Notes under the pieces: generated by a model
Seen by the model: only the letters and a program-made list of their open reading frames with translations
What the model was told of the DNA's origin: nothing
Database searches by the model: none
Made by a program: the position numbers and the translations under genes
In this document: in pieces, positions 56,632 to 64,000 of the stretch
How positions within the stretch are numbered: the first letter of the stretch is position 1
How the letters are laid out: the number at the start of each line of letters is the position of its first letter
Assembly: GCF_024808255.1 (NCBI RefSeq)
Contig: NZ_JANTYS010000002.1
Span: forward strand, 496,001-560,000
Reading direction: 5' to 3'
DNA from: Mucilaginibacter dorajii
GTDB lineage: Bacteria; Bacteroidota; Bacteroidia; Sphingobacteriales; Sphingobacteriaceae
Length of the DNA: 64,000 bases

Positions 56632-57794
56632 TATTTGCAGATATGCTTTTTACACCATAATTGAAGAATCGGAGAGGTATATCGATATAGTCCATCTGCT
56701 GTTTTAAAAAGATACCCGTCACCTTCCAAGATGCTCATTGTGTTTTTTGTATCAGCTATATTGAATTTCACACCTTTGTCGGCTATCACCAGTTCATCAA
56801 CAGTACTATTTTGAGCTGTAAATGTGAGCACCTCCATTACAAAATTAAATTCACCACCTTTAAATATCTTAGTTAAACGCCCAAAATAAGGTTCAAATTG
56901 AGGCTTATTCCTGGTATGAACAATTTGATCATACGCTTTATCGATTCCCGACTCGTCTATTTCCTTTCCCGTCGATTCAAATACATCTATTATTTCTTGT
57001 TGCATCAATTGCAAGTGGAAAGGAATAAGCCAGCCAACTTTGCTCAAAAGAGAATCTATTAATTCGTCATTTAAAGAAAAATCCTCATTTTTCATTAACT
57101 GCCTGATGAAGTCGGCCGCATCTTCCTTGCTCAATGGATTTACTTCGACGGTGCGCAAATCGTTGACTGAAGTAAGTGAAGTCACCTTTTCAACCATCGG
57201 AAATAAAGACACCGAACCTGTGTAAATAAAACTTATTTTATCTTGTAGATATTTATGATGTCTCAATTCCCTATTCTTTTGAATAAAGGCTTCGGCAATA
57301 GGTCCACCATCTTTTTCCATGATATTCTGGATAGTTTGAGGGAATTCGTCTATCATAATAACAACTTTTCCGTAGTCTGGTTTAAGATGTGAAAAGAGTT
57401 CTACCAACAACTCATAATAATCAGTCTCGCCGTTTTCCCTTAATTCAACGTTATAAATACTTTTAACCTTTCCCATTAAACCGACGATTACATTTTTGAC
57501 CGCCACGGAAATTTGTTCCAACTTTTTTATAGCATCGCTTTTAATAATTTCTTCAAATATTGCTTTAAAAAATTCGTTGCTTGAATCAATTGATTCTGTT
57601 ATAATATAGACGAAATAAAAATTTTCTTTGGGAAATTCCTCCAGATGTTTTAGTATTGAAGTTTTCCCCACCCTACGTGGGGCAGACAAATAAATACTTG
57701 TCCCTGCTTCTAAAACACGATATATTTTAGCAATTTCTTTTTTTCTATCATAAAAGGCGTCACCCCTTGCTGGATTTCCTAAGCTATTTTTCAT
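56631..57794 (-). CDS. AAA+/archaeal-type P-loop ATPase
   Basis: 387 residues. 'FYDRKKEIAKIYRVLEAG' then Walker A 'APRRVGKTS' (38-46), Walker B 'VVIMIDEF' (144-151), 'ISFIYTGSVSLFPMVEK' (sensor 1-like), and a C-terminal winged-helix-like tail ('MSILEGDGYLFKTADGLYRY'). It matches the archaeal ATPase/AAA_14-like families used as switches in conflict systems. It is the promoter-proximal gene of the pair. Two 18-bp direct repeats and an inverted repeat sit immediately ahead of the start codon. Confidence 0.78.
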   Translation of the reverse strand: MKNSLGNPARGDAFYDRKKEIAKIYRVLEAGTSIYLSAPRRVGKTSILKHLEEFPKENFYFVYIITESIDSSNEFFKAIFEEIIKSDAIKKLEQISVAVKNVIVGLMGKVKSIYNVELRENGETDYYELLVELFSHLKPDYGKVVIMIDEFPQTIQNIMEKDGGPIAEAFIQKNRELRHHKYLQDKISFIYTGSVSLFPMVEKVTSLTSVNDLRTVEVNPLSKEDAADFIRQLMKNEDFSLNDELIDSLLSKVGWLIPFHLQLMQQEIIDVFESTGKEIDESGIDKAYDQIVHTRNKPQFEPYFGRLTKIFKGGEFNFVMEVLTFTAQNSTVDELVIADKGVKFNIADTKNTMSILEGDGYLFKTADGLYRYTSPILQLWCKKHICK

Positions 57795-57797
57795 TTA

Positions 57798-57869
57798 GCA
57801 ATAATTTTATTGTCAAATATAATGACAACTTTTTCATTGTCAAGTATTTTGGCAATAATTTTATTGTCA
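57798..57869 (-). promoter_or_regulatory. Operator-like direct and inverted repeats ahead of the ATPase pair
   Basis: GCAATAATTTTATTGTCA (plus strand) occurs identically at 57798-57815 and 57852-57869. Each contains the dyad CAATAA-N2-TTATTG. Between them TTGTCA-N7-TGACAA (57810-57828) adds an inverted site. The first copy begins four bases before the start codon. Confidence 0.65.
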
Positions 57870-57896
57870 TAATTATTAAACCATTTATAGTCATTT

Positions 57897-58590
57897 GGCC
57901 CCAAGTCTTGAGTGTTGGCCAAAGGGCGATGGCGGACTTCTGACTTACAGCTAAGTATGCAGATAGTTTAAAACTAATATGGGTATGATTTTTGAAACCG
58001 AACAAGCAGCTAGAGGCTACAAAACATATCGAAGTCCGGGATGTTCGCCCCCCCTTGGCGCAAGTCTTGTGTGTTGGCCAAAGAGCGATAGCAGACTTGT
58101 GACTTGTAGTCGACATTACTTGTCGATCACAAGTCCCCCCCCCTTGGCGCAAGTCTTGTGTGTTGGCCAAAGAGCGATAGCAGACTTGTGACTTGTAGTC
58201 GACATTACTTGTCGATCCCCCTCCTTGGCGCAAGTCTTGTGTGTTGGCCAAAGAGCGGTGGCAGACTTGTGACTTATAGCAGACATTACTTTGTCGATCA
58301 CAAGTCACCCTTCACACCTCCCTGCACCCATTTGGCGCAAGTCTTGCGTGTTGGCCGAGAGCGATTGCAAATGCCGTGGTGTTCCACCGGAAAGGTTAAC
58401 CTCCTTAGCGCCCCCCCTTAGCGCAAGTCTTGAGCGACCGCCTGGCGGGTAGATGACTTGTGATTTGTTTAGCATCAACATCTCGTTCGCCGATCACAAG
58501 TCATCCTTCGCACCACCTAATACACAAGACTTGCGCTAAATAAGGGCAAGTCTTGAGCGCTGGCCTGGCGGGCGGATGACTTGTGATTTA
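57897..58590. repeat. REP/BIME-type repeat array next to the RAYT gene
   Basis: At least seven units share the core GCGCAAGTCTTGTGTGTTGG followed by CCAAAGAGCGATAGCAGACTTGTGACTT-like sequence (degenerate). Core starts: about 57901, 58055, 58144, 58225, 58332, 58418, 58545, with one inverted copy CAAGACTTGCGCTAA at 58525-58539. Units at 58055, 58144 and 58225 are near-identical and tandem (89 and 81 bp apart). Second arms read GATCACAAGTC. Poly-C stretches separate units. Open frames here are by-products. This is the expected partner DNA of the adjacent RAYT. Confidence 0.85.
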
Positions 58591-58591
58591 T

Positions 58592-59149
58592 TTAGAAGAA
58601 AGTTTCTACTTCCATCAATATGCTTTCTTTTTCCATATAATTACTTGCGCTGCTATAAATGTAATCGCCAGGCTCGGCCACCAAGCCGGCTTTTACCGGA
58701 TTTTCGTGGATATAATCTAATTTCTGCCTAAAGAGATCGGAGTTGGGATGCAATTCGATTGGGTGATTATCCTGTTGCCACAATTGATAATGTGTATTAT
58801 TGGAATTAGCTTCGCCAGCATCAGCTAAAAGACGTAGCATCCAACGTTTTCTACTTTCTATTGGATTTTCTATTATTTCGCGTATAATTTTAACGGCCGA
58901 AAACTTTTTCATATCGCGCATAATTGCCGATAAACTTTGTTTTCCCTTGCTGCTTATGATCAAATGTACATGATTACTCATAATCACATACCCGTGAATG
59001 GCTAAACCTTTTTCACGAATGCAATGCCTAAAACTGTCTAATAATATGTCGCGGTAAACCTGCCGGGTAAAAATATCAATCCACTCTACCACTGCAAAAG
59101 TTACAAAGTAAACACCTTCGGGATTGCCAAACTTATATTTTGTGCTCAT
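58592..59149 (-). CDS. REP-associated tyrosine transposase (RAYT, Y1/HUH fold)
   Basis: 185 residues. HUH motif at H60-V-H62 ('GYVIMSNHVHLIISS') and catalytic Tyr at 146 ('KLDYIHENPVKAG'), the standard RAYT arrangement. RAYTs nick single-stranded REP hairpins and are thought to spread them, usually as single-copy domesticated genes. Repeat arrays abut the stop codon, and a further copy lies about 90 bp upstream of the start. Being intact and surrounded by its likely substrates, it is probably functional. Confidence 0.92.
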   Translation of the reverse strand: MSTKYKFGNPEGVYFVTFAVVEWIDIFTRQVYRDILLDSFRHCIREKGLAIHGYVIMSNHVHLIISSKGKQSLSAIMRDMKKFSAVKIIREIIENPIESRKRWMLRLLADAGEANSNNTHYQLWQQDNHPIELHPNSDLFRQKLDYIHENPVKAGLVAEPGDYIYSSASNYMEKESILMEVETFF

Positions 59150-59236
59150 TCGCTAAATGTAGAAAATGGGAAAGATAATCACAACCCATCCATCCCGATA
59201 AGGAAATTGGTCACAAATTATCGGTATACCACAACG

Positions 59237-59302
59237 ATAAAGGGAATCGATCACAAGTCATCCTTCGCACCAGCCACAACACAAGACTTGCGCTAAAAAG
59301 GG
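59237..59302. repeat. REP element upstream of the RAYT gene
   Basis: 'GATCACAAGTCATCCTTCGC' then 'CACAAGACTTGCGCTAAAAA'. Inverted relative of the array at 57897-58590. Confidence 0.8.
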
Positions 59303-59358
59303 CATGTGGGGATACGCGGAACGCTTGCACCGGCGAAGTACCAATAGTTATCAACTAT

Positions 59359-61023
59359 CTACAAAAGTATTAAACCAGAATTAAGAACTTTTTGATTTAT
59401 TTGATTGATAGTATTATTAATCAATTGGTTGGCAAGTCTTTCAATTTCCTCATCCGAAGGCATTTGATGATACATTTTTATTAGCCATGGATTTACCCCA
59501 GAATTGCCGACCACATAGTTGTAGTCGTTAAAAAAAACAAGAATACTACTTGTAACATCAAACGCCTTAGTACCAGCCTTTTTAAACCCCTTTAAGCTTA
59601 TTGTCACCCCAACTTGTTGTATTGTTCCGCCTTGATACAAGATGCGTTCGACATCGTAAGAGGTATTGTATTCAAACGTGTTATTATCATAAGACCGATA
59701 AAGTATATAGGAATCAAAAAGTGGATATACTTCTGTATTTAGGGCATCAGCAGCACTTTGCATGATTGCAGGCAGCAAATCTTTGAAGATTCTCATAATT
59801 GCCGCGCCATTTATTTTTTCTTGCAACTCGTCTTGATTAAGTTTCGAAGTTAGACGTTTCATTTGTTCCAGTGGCCCCTGGTCAATCAAATGTTTTATAA
59901 AGTCTGGCAACTCATCAAAAATCACTTCGTCTCCATAGTTAGGCTGATACAAATGAATATGTAAAGTGTCACTTTCAAAAGAGCCATCCCCCCATTCTAA
60001 TGAAATAAAAACAGGTACAATCCCGTCCAATGCTTCCATTACAATAACCTCGTGAATACGATTTATGAAATTTAATTCAGGCTGATCTGTGATAACACCT
60101 CCTCCTGTAGGAATGGTCATTAAGCGTGTAATTTCAACTTTTACAATCCGATTTAATAATGATTGGTTGCTTTTAAATTTATGATAGTATTTGGTAAACA
60201 ACGAACCCACTCGTGGATGAATTAACCAACTGCCAAGTTCTATGCTCAGGTTTCGTTCTATTAGCTGCTTGGCGAATGCTTTACCCGAGACAATTTTAAG
60301 GTCTCCATCCTCAATTTGTATATCACCATCAAGGCCGGTAGAAATATCACTGCCAATGTTATTAGGATCTCTACGAATTACCGAGGGAAATACTTGTAAA
60401 GAAATTTCAATTCCATTTGCCTTTTGCTCCCATTGAAAATGGTTGTTAATTAATCGGCCATCGCCCTGTGATTCTACAATAATATATTTTTTAAAAGGTT
60501 CGTTAATTTTACTGCCATATTCTCTAAGCAAGTTGATATCACCGTAAATAAATTCTTTCACAGTAAATGTCCAGGAATCATTATTCGCAGCCTTCCATAA
60601 TCCTTCAAACATTAAATTAGGATTAAGACAAACAATAGTTGTAGGCTCCGAAAGCACAATATTATCAACGCTTTTTAGTTGCTTATATGCCTCTATCTCT
60701 AAGGACTGTTTCCATTGAAGCAATGTTTCTGCCGAATAATTACCATAATTCGCATCAATCAAACGAGCATGTTTTTTACACATCCAAATCCCATTTTCAA
60801 TGGATTTTCGTTGTTCCGCAGTCATGGTAGCAAGATAGCGTGGCCCACCCGGTGCAGCTGCATGTATGTGCGCTGCCTCACCAAGATTAACGAATTTTTG
60901 GCTATCCGTTGTATTTGGCCCAATGGTAATAGCCGGGCAACCCAAATAGCAACATCGATATGCCACTCTACTACCTAATATTCGTTTTGTTTCTACGCTG
61001 AAATTATCTCTATTGGGATTCAT
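59359..61023 (-). CDS. HNH-type nuclease-like protein with a gp25-like central region
   Basis: 554 residues. Residues 8-110 form an HNH-like module: 'RCCYLGCP' (C25, C29), 'AAHIHAAAPGGPRY' (H52, H54), N77 in 'SIENGIWMCKKHARLIDAN' with C82 and H85, then 'LLQWKQSLE'. This module is widespread at the N-terminus of mobile-element and defence proteins. The centre, about 232-330, has 'GDIQIEDGDLKIVSGKAFAK' and 'LIERNLSIELGSWLIHPRVG', the pattern of phage baseplate gp25/XkdS-type proteins. The rest (about 340-554) is unrecognised. A nuclease and phage-tail-related combination would be unusual. Single gene between two REP elements. Confidence 0.6.
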   Translation of the reverse strand: MNPNRDNFSVETKRILGSRVAYRCCYLGCPAITIGPNTTDSQKFVNLGEAAHIHAAAPGGPRYLATMTAEQRKSIENGIWMCKKHARLIDANYGNYSAETLLQWKQSLEIEAYKQLKSVDNIVLSEPTTIVCLNPNLMFEGLWKAANNDSWTFTVKEFIYGDINLLREYGSKINEPFKKYIIVESQGDGRLINNHFQWEQKANGIEISLQVFPSVIRRDPNNIGSDISTGLDGDIQIEDGDLKIVSGKAFAKQLIERNLSIELGSWLIHPRVGSLFTKYYHKFKSNQSLLNRIVKVEITRLMTIPTGGGVITDQPELNFINRIHEVIVMEALDGIVPVFISLEWGDGSFESDTLHIHLYQPNYGDEVIFDELPDFIKHLIDQGPLEQMKRLTSKLNQDELQEKINGAAIMRIFKDLLPAIMQSAADALNTEVYPLFDSYILYRSYDNNTFEYNTSYDVERILYQGGTIQQVGVTISLKGFKKAGTKAFDVTSSILVFFNDYNYVVGNSGVNPWLIKMYHQMPSDEEIERLANQLINNTINQINQKVLNSGLILL

Positions 61024-61117
61024 GCTAAAAGTGAAAGTGTCGGTCGAAGATCTAAATATTACCTCGACAAGAATAACTAATTATCAGAAAGCGTTTTTCC
61101 TCTACTGCTTCCGCTCT

Positions 61118-61234
61118 GCTGGCGTAAGTCTTGGTATTGGGTGCCAAGCAGGTGAAAGAATCGTGATTGTATTCCTTTACGTCGAATCACAAGTCTCTCT
61201 TCATACATACCTGTCCAAAACACTTGCGCTAAAG
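61118..61234. repeat. REP element upstream of the HNH gene
   Basis: 'GCGTAAGTCTTGGTATTGGG' and 'AATCACAAGTCTCTCTTCA' with 'CACTTGCGCTAAAG' at the end. A diverged copy of the RAYT-linked repeat. The rest of 61024-61320 has no gene. Confidence 0.75.
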
Positions 61235-61320
61235 ACAATATTAATTGTATGCTTTTAATTTACTTCTGTCGTCAAAAGCCATCTCCCAATGAACTACTAT
61301 AAGACCTGCGTTAAATATGG

Positions 61321-62859
61321 TCAATTTTTATAATTAACCTTTTTTTCTACAAATTTTATAAGCGCGTTCTCATTTAAGTCTATCCATGTTGTCGCTTTCG
61401 TTTTTACTTTATCTCCGGGATATTCAGGTATAATCTCGAATGTCGAAAATCCATCGTCTAAATGTCTATGAAATACGATACCATATTTATAACCGGAAAA
61501 TGTAATAAAACAATCAACATTTTTGTATATAAATTTCTCTATACTTTTATAACGTCCTCTTACTATCGTATCTCCATTGTTATTCATTACGCCGTAATTT
61601 CCATTATCATAAAAAACATTACATTCTTCTTTCGCCCAATCCTTCAACTGCCCCTTTCTTTTTGGTAAAATATCTCCAATAATAGTTCCAGAATCACGAC
61701 GTATGAAAAACGAGTCTTTTTTAATTGGCCTTTTTTTGCTCAAGTAAATAGGATAAATGGAAATAATTGAATCTTTTGCTCCTTTATTGATACGTTTGGC
61801 TGTTTCAAACTCCACTTTTGCGTCTTTTTCTTTTCCCAATTTTAAGTAGATTACGCCAAGATTATGGTGCAAATATAGATTGTTGGGATCCGATAATAAA
61901 CCACATTGATATTCAGCTACCGCCTTCAGCGGTTGATTACTTCGAATAAAATTGTCACCCTTAAAAAGATGACAGATTGTAACAAATTGTTGATCGTCTT
62001 TATTCTTGTTTAATCGCAATGCAGAATCGATTAATTTGTTGGAACTTTCAAAGTCGTTATTGTGATATCTGAGCAGGCCCATTATAAATGTAGATATTAT
62101 CTTGACCTCGCTTTTTATGGAAAAATCTAAAATATCTGGATTTTCAATATAGATGATATTTTTATTCTCCCTATAAAAATATCTCGTTTTTTGATTGAAA
62201 AAATTTTGAGAATATATTCGACACAGAAAGAAATTTGAGTCTTTTCTTTTTCCAAATATTAACAGTCCTGTATTACTGCAGTTCTCTTGAAAAACTTTCC
62301 CTACAGAATCTCGATATTCTTTACCATTTACCGATATATATTTATCAATTCTTTTTAAATTGATAGAGTCATCATTTTGCGTGTACGAATCAAGCTTACC
62401 ATATAATAAGGTAGAAAAGTCATCATCATCGCCATCCGTTTTTTTTATAAAGTTAGCGATCAAAATATTAGTTTTCTTTCTATTCTCAGAACAAAGCTCA
62501 TCAATGTTCTTTTTACTTGCAAAAATATCATCAAAGTGAATAGTCAAAAAAAGTAAAGGCGCAAGTAAAAAGATCCAATTAATTCTTTTCATGACGCAAA
62601 CCATTTTCAGCGTTTTTTGCGAAAATGAGTTAACCATTAGCCCAAATTTCTCTTCCTTTAAACTCTCGATTTTTTTAAAAAAGAACTTTAATAGGAAGAA
62701 CAAAATGATAAAGAACAACGAAACATTTACTTGATTTAAAGCAACGCTTTTAATTACTGTGGATGTTGTAATTAAAATACCGAGAATTCCAGCAATAAAT
62801 GTGCTCCAATAAGAATATTCAACAATGTTTTCCTTAATTAAGGAAAGGAGTTTTTTCAT
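61321..62859 (-). CDS. Membrane protein with TPR and WG-like repeats
   Basis: 512 residues. Three transmembrane segments near 17-37, 44-62 and 92-110 ('WIFLLAPLLFLTIHF'). An exposed region of about 180 residues follows. TPR-like units lie at about 270-375 ('GLLRYHNNDFESSNKLIDSA', 'LYLHHNLGVIYLKLGKEKDA'). WG-type repeats follow near 425-480 ('GNYGVMNNNGDTIVRGRYKS', 'SGYKYGIVFHRH'). No catalytic domain is visible; it may be a membrane sensor or scaffold. It is the lowest-GC gene of the island, by eye, and lies between two REP elements. Confidence 0.65.
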   Translation of the reverse strand: MKKLLSLIKENIVEYSYWSTFIAGILGILITTSTVIKSVALNQVNVSLFFIILFFLLKFFFKKIESLKEEKFGLMVNSFSQKTLKMVCVMKRINWIFLLAPLLFLTIHFDDIFASKKNIDELCSENRKKTNILIANFIKKTDGDDDDFSTLLYGKLDSYTQNDDSINLKRIDKYISVNGKEYRDSVGKVFQENCSNTGLLIFGKRKDSNFFLCRIYSQNFFNQKTRYFYRENKNIIYIENPDILDFSIKSEVKIISTFIMGLLRYHNNDFESSNKLIDSALRLNKNKDDQQFVTICHLFKGDNFIRSNQPLKAVAEYQCGLLSDPNNLYLHHNLGVIYLKLGKEKDAKVEFETAKRINKGAKDSIISIYPIYLSKKRPIKKDSFFIRRDSGTIIGDILPKRKGQLKDWAKEECNVFYDNGNYGVMNNNGDTIVRGRYKSIEKFIYKNVDCFITFSGYKYGIVFHRHLDDGFSTFEIIPEYPGDKVKTKATTWIDLNENALIKFVEKKVNYKN

Positions 62860-62989
62860 CTAGTGACTGGGATTAGGGGGATTTACTGTTCAAAAATAAC
62901 AGTAAAAATATTAACTTAATATATATAAACAAGTTTAATATAATAATTCTCAATATCTAACGTTATCCCGCGCACACGTTTCGCATGCG

Positions 62990-63112
62990 TCCCCCCTTAG
63001 CGCAAGTATTGTGTGTTGGCTAAAAAGGGCACAGGCAGACTTGTGACTTAGACAGTTCACAAGTCCCCTTCTTATTGCCTATACACAAAATTAGGCTAAA
63101 TATGTTAACCCA
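62990..63112. repeat. REP element with AGGCTAAA end
   Basis: 'CCCCCCTTAGCGCAAGTATT', 'GTGTGTTGGCTAAAAAGGGC', 'GCAGACTTGTGACTTAGA', then 'TTCACAAGTCCCCTTC' and 'CACAAAATTAGGCTAAATAT'. Same family as the RAYT array. Confidence 0.75.
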
Positions 63113-63205
63113 CTAAAAACACAAATAATTGACTACCAGTGTTTTAATTTTGATATTTCAAAATTATGTTAAGTTATGTTAACCCTTAATTGGCGTTTGT
63201 TCACA

Positions 63206-63290
63206 TACCATGCGCTCCGTAGTCTTCCAGTTGTTCGAATGTCTCTGACTTCGAACGGCTATGCCCGTAGTTTAAAACTACCGTGTGTAT
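63206..63290. repeat. GTTCGAA and GTAGTTTAAAACTAC palindromes
   Basis: GTTCGAA (about 63234-63240) pairs with TTCGAAC (about 63250-63257), and GTAGTTTAAAACTAC (about 63270-63284) is a perfect palindrome. The short open frame across this stretch has no recognisable product. Confidence 0.5.
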
Positions 63291-63299
63291 GGCCCCCCG

Positions 63300-63376
63300 C
63301 TCTCAGACATCTCGTTCGCCGAGCACAAGTCACCCTTCACACTGCCCGCTACGCAAGACTTGTGCTAAAAACGGGT
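63300..63376. repeat. REP element, right end of the island
   Basis: 'CAGACATCTCGTTCGCCGAG' then CACAAGTCACCCTTCACACT and 'CGCAAGACTTGTGCTAAAAA'. Last RAYT-type copy in the window. Confidence 0.75.
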
Positions 63377-63448
63377 AGTTGGCATGATGATCCCCGAAAT
63401 GTATAAGTGATCAGTAGAAAAGTATAAACCTGTCATCGCCTTTCGCCG

Positions 63449-63456
63449 CACCTTTG
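63449..63456 (+). promoter_or_regulatory. Possible -7 box of the SDR gene
   Basis: CACCTTTG differs from TAnnTTTG by one base and lies 24 bp before the ATG. No clear -33 TTG at the right distance. Confidence 0.3.
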
Positions 63457-63480
63457 TTTCAGCAAATAAATATAAGAGCA

Positions 63481-64000
63481 ATGAAAAAGACAGTATTAAT
63501 CACCGGCGCTTCATCAGGATTTGGAAAAGAGGCCGTTAAATTATTCCATAAAAACAACTGGAACGTGATAGCTACCATGCGTTCGCCAGAAAAAGAAACA
63601 GAACTATCGGCACTTGACCAGGTTTTGGTAACCAAATTAGATGTAACCGACAAAGCCAGCATACAAAGCGCCGTAAAAGCCGGCATTGAAAAGTTTGGCC
63701 AGATTGATGTATTGGTGAACAACGCAGGTTATGGTTCATTTGGCGCGTTGGAGGCCGCTACCGAAGCCGAGATCAAACGACAGTTCGACGTTAATTTCTT
63801 TGGGCTGATCGAAGTAACACAAGCCTTAATACCTGTGATGCGTCAACAAAAATCGGGCGTTATCATCAACGTTTCTTCTATAGGCGGCAAGGTTACCTTC
63901 CCATTCTCGTCACTTTACCATGCCACTAAATTCGCGGTGGAAGGTTTAACAGAATCTATACAATACGAACTCAACCCGCTGGGTATCCGGTTAAAAATTA
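63481..64000 (+). CDS. SDR-family oxidoreductase (cut by window edge)
   Basis: The first 173 residues are visible from ATG 63481. NAD(P)-binding 'VLITGASSGFGKEAVKLF', 'DVLVNNAGYGSFGALEA', 'VSSIGGKVTFPFSSL' and the catalytic Y-x3-K in 'YHATKFAVEGLTESIQYEL' are present. This subgroup resembles the 'oxidoreductase/short-chain dehydrogenase' proteins with a wide N(P)D loop, but the substrate cannot be told. The C-terminus is outside the window. Confidence 0.9.
   Translation, partial: MKKTVLITGASSGFGKEAVKLFHKNNWNVIATMRSPEKETELSALDQVLVTKLDVTDKASIQSAVKAGIEKFGQIDVLVNNAGYGSFGALEAATEAEIKRQFDVNFFGLIEVTQALIPVMRQQKSGVIINVSSIGGKVTFPFSSLYHATKFAVEGLTESIQYELNPLGIRLKI

Noticed and set aside
57784..58421. Frames with repeated 'ALWPTHKTCAKGG' motifs
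   Set aside because: Translated REP units; no signal or domain. The repeated peptide comes from the repeat DNA.
58055..58590. CRISPR array
   Set aside because: Units are spaced 81-107 bp with shared, non-unique 'spacers', and contain inverted arms. No cas genes are near.
63176..63406. 76-residue frame with 'SLTSNGYARSLKLP'
   Set aside because: Overlaps palindromes and a REP element; composition is repeat-like and it has no partner.

Overview
This window looks like the chromosome of a Bacteroidota member, most likely family Sphingobacteriaceae (Mucilaginibacter/Pedobacter-like). That is an inference from SusC-like carboxypeptidase-regulatory/TonB receptors, a Bacteroidota-type putative porin, promoters of the TTG-N19-TAnnTTTG form, a near absence of Shine-Dalgarno sites, and an rpsL-rpsG-fusA-rpsJ cluster. 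No tRNA, rRNA or CRISPR array was recognised.

Layout. 0-3 kb: a minus-strand cell-envelope and nucleoside cluster (porin start, purine nucleoside phosphorylase, lpxK) and a DUF433/DUF5615 toxin-antitoxin-like pair. 3.4-12 kb: a TonB-like protein, a serine beta-lactamase-fold hydrolase, two outer-membrane receptors, and two dense intergenic repeat clusters. 12-22.5 kb: leuS (carrying two repeat-like in-frame inserts), two paralogous lipoproteins, a TlpA-type thioredoxin, a dicarboxylate symporter, sucD, two tiny duplicated lipoproteins, and a RelE-type toxin pair. 22.6-33 kb: class I ribonucleotide reductase (nrdA, nrdB), msrB, another TlpA-like protein, a class C-type serine hydrolase, a UPF0175/DUF3368 pair whose toxin gene is frameshifted, and a DUF885 lipoprotein. 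34-38 kb: the str operon, which ends at rpsJ with a terminator. 40-54 kb: a complete branched-chain amino-acid locus, ilvD-ilvB-ilvN-ilvC-leuC-(ABM)-leuD-(MT)-leuB-(membrane protein)-(MT)-leuA-ilvA. Together these make Ile, Val and Leu from threonine and pyruvate. 54-63.4 kb: an AT-rich accessory island with two tandem P-loop ATPases, a REP-associated tyrosine transposase (RAYT) inside a large array of its presumed REP elements, an HNH-type nuclease fused to a region resembling phage gp25, and a membrane TPR/WG-repeat protein. The window ends in an SDR oxidoreductase.

The most unusual feature is the repeat load. At least a dozen families of small palindromic repeats fill intergenic gaps, including almost every junction of the ilv/leu operon and two junctions of the str operon. 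They also enter the coding sequence of leuS and the 3' ends of two other genes. One 222-bp element has 20-bp terminal inverted repeats and a 10-bp target duplication, and it sits inside another repeat. This is direct evidence that at least one family has been mobile. The best candidates for an undescribed system are the tandem ATPase operon with its repeated operator-like sites, and the HNH-gp25-like fusion next to the RAYT/REP cluster.
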